This document shows positions 16,365 to 25,200 of a stretch of 43,462 nt of DNA, in pieces (the first letter of the stretch is position 1; each line of letters opens with the position of its first letter). Under the pieces are notes generated by a model. The model searched no databases. It saw only the letters and a program-made list of their open reading frames with translations, and was not told the DNA's origin. The translations under genes and the position numbers were made by a program. The DNA lies in the IMG/VR virus record IMGVR_UViG_3300013126_000069, positions 1 through 43,462 of that record, one strand, 5' to 3'. Source of the stretch: a virus.

Positions 16365-16655
16365 ATGTACGTTCAAGGCGGAACAACAAGAAACTTATTA
16401 GTAGCTACACAAAAACAAAATACTTATTATCAAAGACTAGGCATCCAAGGGAATAATGTTGGGTATAATCAATTTCCAACATTAGTTTTACCTCAAACAT
16501 TAAGCGCAGGTGATGTTGATACTAGAAATATTAAGTTTGAAATTCCTTCACCAAATGGAATGACACCTGGACCAATTGGATTAGCTGGATCACAAACAGT
16601 TGGAGCACTTATTAACCCTCCTAATGTAACTAATATTACAACAGCAGGAGTATAA
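16365..16655 (+). CDS. Small conserved tail-locus protein, unknown
   Basis: This 96-residue protein, rich in Gly, Asn, Pro and Thr, has no cysteine, no membrane segment and no known motif. AAGGA lies 9 bases before the ATG, and the gene fits tightly between the tube-like gene (9 bp) and the next small gene (1 bp). The composition and position suggest a minor structural component. Confidence 0.55.
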   Translation: MYVQGGTTRNLLVATQKQNTYYQRLGIQGNNVGYNQFPTLVLPQTLSAGDVDTRNIKFEIPSPNGMTPGPIGLAGSQTVGALINPPNVTNITTAGV

Positions 16656-16656
16656 T

Positions 16657-17016
16657 ATGCCTACCATTAATAATCGTACTGTGATAGATAGAACAGTTTT
16701 AATCTATGACAGTTTTTATGATCAAACCTTTACTGTAGACAGTACAAAATATGACATAGTTTATGGTTTCTTCTACGAAAAAAATAATAACTCAAAGATA
16801 TCAGCAAATTTTGCTGCGGCATTATTTAGAATTTCACAAGAAACTGGTATTGATGTTCTTAGTTTACTAAATCAATTAAAAGGTGCCCCTAACAAATTAG
16901 AACTTAATAAAACAATAAGTTATTATCTAAATTTATTAAAATCAAAAACATCACAATATGGGGTAGCACGTGTTCCTACTCCTAATTTGTCAGTAGCAAG
17001 AAACATAGTATTATGA
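16657..17016 (+). CDS. Small tail/head-locus protein, unknown
   Basis: This 119-residue protein starts one base after the previous stop, with AGGAG upstream. The N-terminal half is beta-like with aromatic residues (VLIYDSFYDQTFTVD, YDIVYGFFYEKN). The C-terminal half is helical (ISANFAAALFRISQETGI, NKTISYYLNLLKSKTSQYGV). It ends one base before gp4. I do not recognise a characterised family; the operon position suggests a virion assembly function. Confidence 0.55.
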   Translation: MPTINNRTVIDRTVLIYDSFYDQTFTVDSTKYDIVYGFFYEKNNNSKISANFAAALFRISQETGIDVLSLLNQLKGAPNKLELNKTISYYLNLLKSKTSQYGVARVPTPNLSVARNIVL

Positions 17017-17017
17017 T

Positions 17018-17455
17018 ATGGCTAAATATGCTCAAGGTATATATGATGTTAAAAACCCTAGTAAGTATGTAGGAAAACATAAGCCTAAGTATCGTTCAGG
17101 TTGGGAACTGACCTTTATGATGTTTTGTGATAATAATAAAAACATTATATATTGGGCTAGTGAAGCATTACAAATTCCATATCGTAACCCATTTACAGGA
17201 AAACAAACCGTCTATATTCCTGACTTTTTTGTAGTTTATGAAAACAGAAACAAACAAAAAATTGCTGAAGTTGTAGAAATAAAACCAAAAAAACAAAGCT
17301 TAATAGAAAGTAAAGTTGCTAGTGCTAAAGATAGAATGGTAGTGGCACTTAATCACGCAAAGTGGCAAGCAGCAATGGCATATTGTAAAAGATTTGGGTA
17401 TACATTTCGTGTAGTTACTGAAGATGACTTGTTTTATAACGGGCGTAAAAAGTAA
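17018..17455 (+). CDS. 4: Head completion nuclease gp4
   Basis: This 145-residue protein is close to T4 gp4 (150 aa). It has a TnsA/restriction-like nuclease pattern: a glutamate in RSGWELTFMMF (about residue 30), D in VYIPDFFVVY (about 68-72) and E-x-K in EVVEIKPKKQ (about 90), followed by a helical C-terminus. T4 gp4 is needed for head completion after packaging, before tails attach, and is thought to act on or protect DNA ends. Translation starts one base after the preceding stop (TGATATG). The next gene, gp16, acts at the other end of packaging. Confidence 0.85.
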   Translation: MAKYAQGIYDVKNPSKYVGKHKPKYRSGWELTFMMFCDNNKNIIYWASEALQIPYRNPFTGKQTVYIPDFFVVYENRNKQKIAEVVEIKPKKQSLIESKVASAKDRMVVALNHAKWQAAMAYCKRFGYTFRVVTEDDLFYNGRKK

Positions 17456-17462
17456 ATAAATA
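17455..17462 (+). promoter_or_regulatory. T4-type late promoter motif (AATAAATA) for gp16
   Basis: AATAAATA is followed by four bases (ATGG) and the gp16 ATG. The motif overlaps the gp4 stop codon. No ribosome site is visible, so mRNA from here would be leaderless. Translation could alternatively be coupled to gp4. Confidence 0.55.
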
Positions 17463-17466
17463 ATGG

Positions 17467-17949
17467 ATGAATAAAAAACTTGAAGAATTATTTGATTTAG
17501 CAAGTAGTGATAGTAATGATTTAGTTACTCCATTACCTGAAATTACAGCCGAAGTTACACAAACAGCACTAACTAATTTAGATAAAATTGAAACAGCATT
17601 GCCACAAGTTCGTGGACTAGAAAGTGCTGATAATGAGTTAGATGATTTAGTTGGACTTGCTACTAATAGTTATAAAGATTTAATGGATCTTGGAATGCAA
17701 GTGGATAGTAGATTTAGTGCTGAAATATTTGGTGTGGCAGGTACAATGTTGGGACATGCTATCACAGCTAAAACTGCTAAAATTAATAAAAAACTTAAAA
17801 TGATTGACTTACAGTTAAAGAAAGCACAACTTGATACTAAGTTACAAACTAAAGAACAAGAAGTACAAAACATTCCTTTAGGCGAAGGCCAATCACTTGA
17901 CCGTAACGAATTGCTTAAGATTCTTAACGGGAAAAAAGAAGGTCAGTGA
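17467..17949 (+). CDS. 16: Terminase small subunit gp16
   Basis: This 160-residue protein matches T4 gp16 (164 aa) in length and layout. It has an acidic N-terminal segment, then a central helical hairpin (DNELDDLVGLATNSYKDLMD, SAEIFGVAGTMLGHAITAKT, then a KINKKLKMIDLQLKKAQLD coiled helix) and a polar C-terminus. The small terminase oligomerises through this central coiled coil and directs gp17 to concatemeric DNA to start headful packaging. No gp17 is present in this window. The start ATG 17467 is in a different frame from the ATG at 17463, which opens only a three-codon reading frame. Confidence 0.85.
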   Translation: MNKKLEELFDLASSDSNDLVTPLPEITAEVTQTALTNLDKIETALPQVRGLESADNELDDLVGLATNSYKDLMDLGMQVDSRFSAEIFGVAGTMLGHAITAKTAKINKKLKMIDLQLKKAQLDTKLQTKEQEVQNIPLGEGQSLDRNELLKILNGKKEGQ

Positions 17950-17955
17950 TAAATA
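17948..17955 (+). promoter_or_regulatory. T4-type late promoter motif (GATAAATA)
   Basis: GATAAATA starts on the gp16 stop codon and lies 18 bases before the ATG at 17974. AGGGA lies in between as ribosome site. A second partial motif CCTAAATA abuts the ATG. Confidence 0.6.
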
Positions 17956-17973
17956 TAATATAGGGACCTAAAT

Positions 17974-18597
17974 ATGAAAAGTTTGAAACAATACATTGCT
18001 GAGAGTGTACATACATATAATTACACCATTAAGATAGCCGGTGATATTGATAAGAACTGGTTGGACATGTTCAAATTTAATTTAAGTAAATTTGATCCTA
18101 TTAAAATAAGTGATCCAATTAGTACTCCTATTCAAAAATCACCATATGGTTTTCCTGGCATTGAAAATCAACCAATTCACATTATAAAGTGTGAGTTTCG
18201 TTATCCAGCAACAGAACCAATGGTACAACAAATAGCACAATTACTTGGCTATAATGTTAACATGGTTCGTATGGTTGGTAGTAGTTTTGATGACAGTATT
18301 AATAGTGAAGCAGATGGTTACGCAAATGAAATGCGTGATGATCCACTATTACTAACACCTGAAATGGGATCATCACCAGGTGCTAAAGAAGCAAGTAAGA
18401 ATTATGGTGATAGTTATTTACAGAGTATTAAAGATCAAGCTAAGGATAGCAAGATTGATATTCCATATGCTGGTCAGAAAACAAAAGATGCGTTTGATCC
18501 ATTTAAACCATATTTAGCGGATGATCCAAGGGGTAAAGATAGTCCAATGAGTAAAGTCAGTAGACCGCCTAAGCCAAAGACTGGCGCAATGGCTTAA
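17974..18597 (+). CDS. Conserved putative virion or head-associated protein
   Basis: This 207-residue protein starts MKSLKQYIAESV, a short helix resembling the N-terminal tags of T4-like head-internal and decoration proteins (here also MNFKDMLDKLSMLSE in the next gene). Residues about 14-90 (YNYTIKIAGDIDKNWLDMFK, IHIIKCEFRYPATEPMVQQI) look like an alpha/beta ferredoxin-type domain. The rest is disordered, Asp/Lys/Pro/Ser-rich and ends PPKPKTGAMA. It lies between gp16 and the large repeat protein, with a ribosome site and a late motif. The function is unknown; prohead core or internal virion protein is one possibility. Confidence 0.55.
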   Translation: MKSLKQYIAESVHTYNYTIKIAGDIDKNWLDMFKFNLSKFDPIKISDPISTPIQKSPYGFPGIENQPIHIIKCEFRYPATEPMVQQIAQLLGYNVNMVRMVGSSFDDSINSEADGYANEMRDDPLLLTPEMGSSPGAKEASKNYGDSYLQSIKDQAKDSKIDIPYAGQKTKDAFDPFKPYLADDPRGKDSPMSKVSRPPKPKTGAMA

Positions 18598-18615
18598 GAA
18601 AAGAGGAACAATAAA

Positions 18616-21600
18616 ATGAATTTTAAAGACATGTTAGATAAATTATCAATGCTAAGTGAAGCAACAAAAGAAACCGAAAAAGGTCGTGTTCACAAAGCTG
18701 ATGTAGGCGGCTATGGTCGTAAGTATGACACCGACGAAGAAGGTGATGAAAAAGCAGGTGACAAAGACGCAGCAAAGTCAACAGAAAAACGTGGTCGTGG
18801 TCGTCCAACTAAAGCAGGCAGCACTGCTGATACTGATAAAAAATATAGCGGCGCAAAAGAGTTACAAAGCTTTATTGTAGGCAATGTACCTAAAAAGCCA
18901 AGTAAAGAATTGAAAAACTTACCAAGCAAAAAACACAGTCTCAAAGAATTCTTTGAACAGATTGATGAAGAAAGAATGATTAAAGAGGCTGAACAAATTA
19001 CAATGATGCCAGCTAAATCAAATACTCAAGTTATCCAACAAGGTAATAAAACTTTAGGTACAGTAAGTAACCCAACATTAGCAGCACAAATTAAACAAGC
19101 TATTGGCAAAGGTGAAATGAGTTTAGCTGGTACTGAACTAGGTGAAGAAAAAGAAAAGTGGATTCAGAAGGCTGTTAAACATCCTGGAGCATTGCGTAAA
19201 AAATTAGGTGCTAAAGAAGGTGAACCTATTCCAGCTGGTAAGTTAGAAAAAGCCACACATAGCAAAGATCCTACCACAGCAAGACAGGCAAGATTAGCAC
19301 AAACTTTAAGAAAGATTAACAAAGAAAGTATAAACGAAGGTTTGGCGGAAGGATTAGAACCTGAATTAGGTGGAACTCCGAAGAAAGTAAATGATCTTTT
19401 TCATGATAGCAATTTAGAAAATTACAAGGCATTACAAGCTTTTGTTCAAGATTTTGGTAATCAGTACGAAAAATTTAAACAAGGTATACAGCAAGGATAT
19501 TGGACAGCAGAATATCAAGAAGGTTCTCTTTCAATGGGAGATGCTCCTGGATACACAGTTACAGTAAAAAATCCTATGTATTACAAAACATTTTTAGGTT
19601 TAATGTCTAGATTGCCAAGTTATGAACGTAACAGGGTACATGTTACGGAAGGAGTAGGACCTAAATTAGGTGGAACTCCGAAGAAAGTAAATGATCTTTT
19701 TCATGATAGCAAGTTAGAAAATTACAAGGCACTACAAGCTTTTGTTCAAGATTTTGGTAATCAGGTACAGAAATTTAACCAAGGTATGCAACAAGGATAT
19801 TGGACAGCACAACAACAAAAAGGTGATTTCGTAGGGGGAGATGCTCCTGGATACACAGTTACAGTAAAAAATCCTATGTATTACAAAACATTTTTAGGTT
19901 TAATGTCTAAATTGCCAAATTATGAATCTAACAGGGTACATGTTTCTGAAAATTTGGATGAAGCAAGATTGGGAACACCTAAATCTTATGATCCAAAAGT
20001 TTTTAAAAATAAAGGAGCAAAACACTTATTAGATGATCCTAAATTAATGTCTTATAATCAATTAAGAATATACGAAATTCCTGATAGCTATAGTTCTTTA
20101 CCTGCTCTAAAAAAACTTGAGCAAGAAGATGGAAAAAAATGGGCTTTTAAAAATTTCCCTGGTGATGCAGCTATGCGAGACCCTTATACTTTTGGAGTAA
20201 TAGTAACCAAACCCCAGTATTATAAAGAATTCTTATCATTAATATCAAGTATTAATCCTGGTTTGCCTGTAATGGTTGACACGAGAGAAAAACCCCAAGT
20301 TGGAGATGGATCATATGATCCAAAAGGTGTTGAATTGATTAATTATATTAAAGAAGTAGAACAACCAACAATGGACAATATGAGTGCTATGGGAGCAGGT
20401 TTGGGAACAGGTCGTAGCGACAAATCATTAGAAGAAGCAAAGAAAACTGTTAAGCGTGATGACAAAGCAGAAAAAGCTGGTAGGAAAGTTGCCAAAGATA
20501 TTGAATATGATGAAAAAGTAAAAGACAAAATTCACGGCACAAAGCGTCATAGCGAAGATGAAAAAGCAGAACGTGCAGGAAAGAAAGTTGCTAAAGACAT
20601 TGAGTATGATGAAAAGAAGAAACATGTAAAAGAAGCAACTGTTAAGCGTGATGACAAGGCTGAAAAAGCTGGTAAAAAGGTTGCCAAAGATATTGAATAT
20701 GATGAAAAAGTAAAAGATAAGATCCATGGCAAAAAACGTCATAGCGAAGATGAAAAAGCAGAACGTGCAGGAAAGAAAGTTGCTAAAGATATTGAGTATG
20801 ATGAAAAGAAAGATAAGAAAAAGCATGTTAAAGAAGGGATGAGTCACAATATTTCAGCAGCAAGATTAGAAGGCAAAGCACATGGATTAAAAGGTCATGC
20901 TTATCGTGGTAAGCATTATGAAGACATGGAAGAAGCAAGAGCATACCATGAAGGATATGTAGAAGGTCTTGATGAATGTTATGGCATGGAGCCAATTCGT
21001 GGGGTTGTAGTTGGTGAAGAAGTGCCAGCAACAGTTCCAGGTATGGCAAATCAAGCAGAGCGTATGGCAATGGAAGCTGATTTAGACGAAATGGATAAAA
21101 CAGAGTATATGAAGCATAAGGCAAGAACTACTCCAGGTAGCACATTCAAAGCTTTTGGTCAAACTATGCATGACAAAGATGTATTTGAAAGTCCATTTGC
21201 GTTTGAAAGCCTTGATAAACAACTTAATGAATTATTAATTGAAGGTGAAGTTGTTGAAGAAGGCATGAGTGTTTCAATCAGCAAAGGTAATCAAGGAGCA
21301 CCTGACAGTGTAACAGTAAGTGCTCAAGACCACGAAGCAGAAAAATTGTTAAGCTTTATTAAACAAGCAGGTTTAGGATTATTTGGTGATGAGCAAAAGA
21401 GTGATTATGGTTCACCAGCTGGAGAAATTTCTAAACAATCACATGGTGATATTGAAGTTGTAGATGACCATGATGGTATGATGAGTTTAATGAAGAAAAT
21501 GGCAGGTATGGAACATGGGTCAGATGACGGTGATTACCGTGATGAAGAACACCATGACGATCACGACCATGAACAAGAAGGACCATGTAATGAATGTGGT

Positions 21601-22161
21601 TATATGGAAAGTGACTGCCAGTGTGATGAAGAAATGGTTGAAGATGAAAGTTACGACCAAGAGGAAGAAATCGCGGCAGAAAGTGATGAGTTAGCAGAAT
21701 TAAAGAGATTAGCTGGTCACAATACAGCACAGCCTGAAATTGCTAGCAGAGAAGGCATGCAGGAAGCTAATCCTCCAGACAGTGGTGCTAAAGATACTGC
21801 AATAGCAGTACAAGATACAAAACAAGCTAACGATAATGCTACAGACAAAGAAGAAACTTTTGGATCTACAATGGAAGATGGAAGTGAAGCCAGTGAACAA
21901 CCAGTTAAACCAATGACTGATGAAGAACTTGATAAGGCAGAAAAGCATAAACTTGATGAATGGGCAAATAACGCTGGACAAAAAGGCACTGACACAGTAT
22001 TTGTTACAAACGATGAGTTTATGATTGATACTATTACATCAGGATTGAACAAGCGTAAAGCAACAGGTCAAGCAACCATTCCTGTGATTGCTAGTCAAGG
22101 TGCTAGAGATGGCAACGAAGACATTGGTGCTTGGAAGAAATTAGCTGGTTTAACAAAATAA
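18616..22161 (+). CDS. Large charged repeat protein, probable internal virion protein
   Basis: This 1181-residue protein has a mosaic structure. Residues 1-110 are disordered with an AT-hook-like RGRGRPTK (about 57-64). About 175-240 carries a WIQKAVKHPGALRKKLG...IPAGKLEKA...RQARLAQTLRK element that recurs in small phage proteins. About 245-445 are two 100-residue tandem copies (GGTPKKVNDLFHDS...GYTVTVKNPMYYKTFLGLMS), followed by a third diverged copy to about 560. About 611-740 hold Lys/Glu repeats of the AGKKVAKDIEYDEK type. The C-terminal part is acidic with a Cys cluster CNECGYMESDCQCDEE and ends WKKLAGLTK. There is no membrane segment. DNA-binding-like N-terminal motifs and a late promoter upstream of the preceding gene suggest a DNA-associated or head-internal virion protein. 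No characterised homologue is recognised. Confidence 0.6.
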   Translation: MNFKDMLDKLSMLSEATKETEKGRVHKADVGGYGRKYDTDEEGDEKAGDKDAAKSTEKRGRGRPTKAGSTADTDKKYSGAKELQSFIVGNVPKKPSKELKNLPSKKHSLKEFFEQIDEERMIKEAEQITMMPAKSNTQVIQQGNKTLGTVSNPTLAAQIKQAIGKGEMSLAGTELGEEKEKWIQKAVKHPGALRKKLGAKEGEPIPAGKLEKATHSKDPTTARQARLAQTLRKINKESINEGLAEGLEPELGGTPKKVNDLFHDSNLENYKALQAFVQDFGNQYEKFKQGIQQGYWTAEYQEGSLSMGDAPGYTVTVKNPMYYKTFLGLMSRLPSYERNRVHVTEGVGPKLGGTPKKVNDLFHDSKLENYKALQAFVQDFGNQVQKFNQGMQQGYWTAQQQKGDFVGGDAPGYTVTVKNPMYYKTFLGLMSKLPNYESNRVHVSENLDEARLGTPKSYDPKVFKNKGAKHLLDDPKLMSYNQLRIYEIPDSYSSLPALKKLEQEDGKKWAFKNFPGDAAMRDPYTFGVIVTKPQYYKEFLSLISSINPGLPVMVDTREKPQVGDGSYDPKGVELINYIKEVEQPTMDNMSAMGAGLGTGRSDKSLEEAKKTVKRDDKAEKAGRKVAKDIEYDEKVKDKIHGTKRHSEDEKAERAGKKVAKDIEYDEKKKHVKEATVKRDDKAEKAGKKVAKDIEYDEKVKDKIHGKKRHSEDEKAERAGKKVAKDIEYDEKKDKKKHVKEGMSHNISAARLEGKAHGLKGHAYRGKHYEDMEEARAYHEGYVEGLDECYGMEPIRGVVVGEEVPATVPGMANQAERMAMEADLDEMDKTEYMKHKARTTPGSTFKAFGQTMHDKDVFESPFAFESLDKQLNELLIEGEVVEEGMSVSISKGNQGAPDSVTVSAQDHEAEKLLSFIKQAGLGLFGDEQKSDYGSPAGEISKQSHGDIEVVDDHDGMMSLMKKMAGMEHGSDDGDYRDEEHHDDHDHEQEGPCNECGYMESDCQCDEEMVEDESYDQEEEIAAESDELAELKRLAGHNTAQPEIASREGMQEANPPDSGAKDTAIAVQDTKQANDNATDKEETFGSTMEDGSEASEQPVKPMTDEELDKAEKHKLDEWANNAGQKGTDTVFVTNDEFMIDTITSGLNKRKATGQATIPVIASQGARDGNEDIGAWKKLAGLTK
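19347..19946 (+). repeat. Two tandem 300-bp direct repeats inside the repeat protein
   Basis: Copy 1 (about 19347-19646) and copy 2 (about 19647-19946) align base for base with a period of exactly 300 bp. Long identical stretches include GGTGGAACTCCGAAGAAAGT and the region encoding the NPMYYKTF segment. The centres differ more. It looks like a recent in-frame duplication of a 100-residue domain. Confidence 0.85.
20449..20832 (+). repeat. Two tandem 192-bp Lys/Glu repeats
   Basis: Two 64-codon units (20449-20640 and 20641-20832) encode VKRDDKAEKAG...KIHG.KRHSEDEKAERAG...DIEYDEKK. Each unit contains two related half-repeats of the AGKKVAKDIEYDEK type. The resulting helix is highly charged and likely extended. 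Confidence 0.8.
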
Positions 22162-22180
22162 CTAATTTTGTTTGAAAATT

Positions 22181-22208
22181 ATACCCGACACAAGTCGGGT
22201 ATTTTTTT
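22181..22208 (+). terminator. Rho-independent terminator
   Basis: A perfect 9-bp stem (ATACCCGAC/GTCGGGTAT) with an ACAA loop is followed directly by a run of seven T. It lies 20 bases after the stop of the repeat protein and before the fibre promoter. This is the clearest intrinsic terminator in the window. Confidence 0.92.
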
Positions 22209-22232
22209 GGATACACATGTATAATAAAAGTA

Positions 22233-22240
22233 GATAAATA
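22233..22240 (+). promoter_or_regulatory. T4-type late promoter motif (GATAAATA) for the giant fibre
   Basis: GATAAATA lies 25 bases after the terminator and 19 bases before the fibre ATG, with AAGG in the leader. With the terminator it isolates the fibre-lysis-structural operon. Confidence 0.7.
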
Positions 22241-22259
22241 TAGTATAAGGTAATTAAAC

Positions 22260-25200
22260 ATGGCCCAACAATTAATCGACTTCGGTTCTTTTCCTGATGA
22301 TCCAACAGCAGACGCTATTAGACTAGCGTTTCAAAAAACACAACAAAACTTTGCGGAATTGTATTCTGGTGCTGCTGGACAAGCAGTTTATAGTGTTAAT
22401 AGAACACCAGGTGCTGGTATTACAGTTAATGCCCCAACAGGTAACGTTGTTGTTACAGCTAATATTGCGTGTGTTCAAGTTGAAACAAGTACATTAAGTA
22501 TTGGTATTACTGCTAATGGTGGGCAAAACGCAGTATATACGCAGTCAAATCAAGTGTTGGTTATTGATTTACCAAATGAAGTTATTAATATTAAAGATAT
22601 TACAATATCAGGAAACTTAACTGCCAATAGAGTTACTGCTAATAATGATATGTACACTGGCACATTGAGTGCTACAGGTAATGCTAATGTAGCAAATCTA
22701 AATTCTGCTAATAATGTTACAGGCACGAATCTAACAATTACTAACGGAATGATGAGTGGTAATTTAACATTAGGTAATTTAACAATGGCTGGTAATGTAA
22801 AAAGTCATTTATTGCCCACACCAACTAATACACAGAATTTAGGAAGTTCAAGTCAAAACTGGAGTACTTTATATACACAGGATATTATATTAGCAGGAAC
22901 ACCTATTTCAGGAATAGGAAAGGTTGTCCCAAGTTTTGGTAATGTTTATTTACCAAGTAATGTCACAGTATCAGGAACAACATCAGGTACTGCCACAACA
23001 TTGTTAACATTTACATTCCCTAACTCAGGATATTATAGAATAAACACTGTATTAATAGCTGAGCCAGCAAGTGCTGGTACACCTCCCGTAACATATGCAT
23101 TATTTGATGACACTGGCACATTAGTAGCAAATAGTGAAATTATGCTAACCACAGCAACAGGTGGAATTAATCAAACATTAACAAGTGGTGGTGTTATTGA
23201 TATTCAAGTAAGTGGAGCAGTATCATATACAGTAAGAGCATGGGGAACAAACTCTCCTAAGATTGTTACTTACGGAGGTAATGGACGTAGCAGTGTTAAC
23301 TGGTTAAAACTTGATCCACCTGCTACGATATCTACAAGTGGAAATGTAACGTATGGTAATTTAACAGTTACAGGACAAACAAGTCTTAATACGCTTAGTA
23401 CAACTGGTAATGCTAATATTAATAGCAATTTAAATGTTTCAGGTAATGCTATTATCTCAGGCAATCTTACAGTAGATGGTAATATTGTTTATGTTAATGT
23501 AGAAGATTTATCAATTGAAGATCCTATTATCAATTTACAAACTGGACCAAATGGTAGTCCTCTTATAGCAAATTCAGGAAAAGATGTTGGTACAGCATTA
23601 AATTATTTTACAAGTAGTCCTAAAGTAGCTTGGATGGGATGGGATAGTAGCGCAGCAGAAATTACGTTTGGCGAAGATGTTACAATTACTAGTGAAGTAG
23701 TAAGTTATACCAAATACGCAAATATACGAGCAGGTAATATTATGGGTCCATTAGCTAATGGATCATCAAATATTACAATTGTTCAAAATGCTAATATTAA
23801 TTTTGCTATTAATGGAAATGCTAATAGAGTAGAAATTGGAGAAGCAAATAGCTATTTTAATAACCAACTATGGGCTAACTCAAATATATACATAAAAAAT
23901 ACTGGAGCATTGGTTTTCCAAGACGATGAAAGTAGCACTTTAGATACATTTTTACAATATAACAATGCTAACAATAGTGTTGTATTAAGTGTAAATGGAA
24001 GTACTGTTATTGAAAGTGATATATCAAATACATATTTTAACGGTCCGATATCTGCTAACGCAAATCTATATATTCCAAATGGTAATCAAATCGTATTTGT
24101 AGATGATGTAAGCACCAACACTGATACAAGTATAAGCTATGTAAACGCTAGTGATAGCATTGTTGTAAAAGTTAATAATGTTAATAGCATTCAAAGTAAT
24201 GCTCAAGCAGTAGCAATTACAGGCAACTTTACTGTGTCAGGTAATACTGTATTAGCTGGTAATTTAACTGTTGATGGTAATATAACTTACATCAATACTG
24301 AAACTTTAGCAATTGAAGATCCTATTATACAATTACAAACAGGACCAAACGGAGCGGCTCCGACAAGTAATTCAGGAAAAGATATTGGTACAGCATTAAA
24401 TTATTATGATAGTGCTGCTAGAGTAGCTTTCATGGGTTGGGATACTTCAGGTGAAGAATTTGGTTTCGCAAGTAGAGCAACTATAACAAGTGAAGTTGTA
24501 AATTTTGATGTATATGGAAATGTCAGAGCAGGCAATGTTATTGCTAGATTAGCAAATGGTACTTCTAACATTTATATAGAACAAAACGGGCCTATCTTGT
24601 TTAGTGCTCAAGGAACGTCTAATGTAGTAAATGTGGCAGCAGCTATCACAACTGTTAATAATCAGTTATATGCTAATAATAACATGTTTATCAACAACAC
24701 AGGAGCAGGAGCGTTCTTGTATTTTGTTGATAATGTTGCTCCATCGTTCTTTGATACTTACATTCAATATGATTATACTAACCCTAACTTAAGATTTTTT
24801 ATCAATGGAAGTCAAAAATTTAGTTTGAACTCAGCTGGTGCTAATGTTTTAAACGGAAATCTTACCATTGATTTAGGTGATGCCATCATTAATGGTGGTG
24901 ACATACTATCCAATCAAGCATTATTTAACATTTTACCTGCCAATGCTACTACAGTAACATTAGGCTTAGCAGCAACAACCATCGATATAGGATCGGCATC
25001 TGGAACAACCAATATCAATAATAACTTAGAAGTAGATGGCGACATATTATTAAAAGGTGGTGATTTTGATGTATCAACATCAAGTGTTAACTTATGGACA
25101 GGTAATGCTACAACTGTAAATGCTTTCAGCGTAGCTTCAACATTAAACATTGGAGCTACTGGTGGCATCATAACACTGGCTAATCCAACATTACTTGGCA

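Noticed and set aside
20428-20847. Minus-strand hydrophobic 139-aa frame
   Set aside because: It is the reverse complement of the Lys/Glu repeats (AAG/GAA codons read as CTT/TTC) and not a membrane protein gene.
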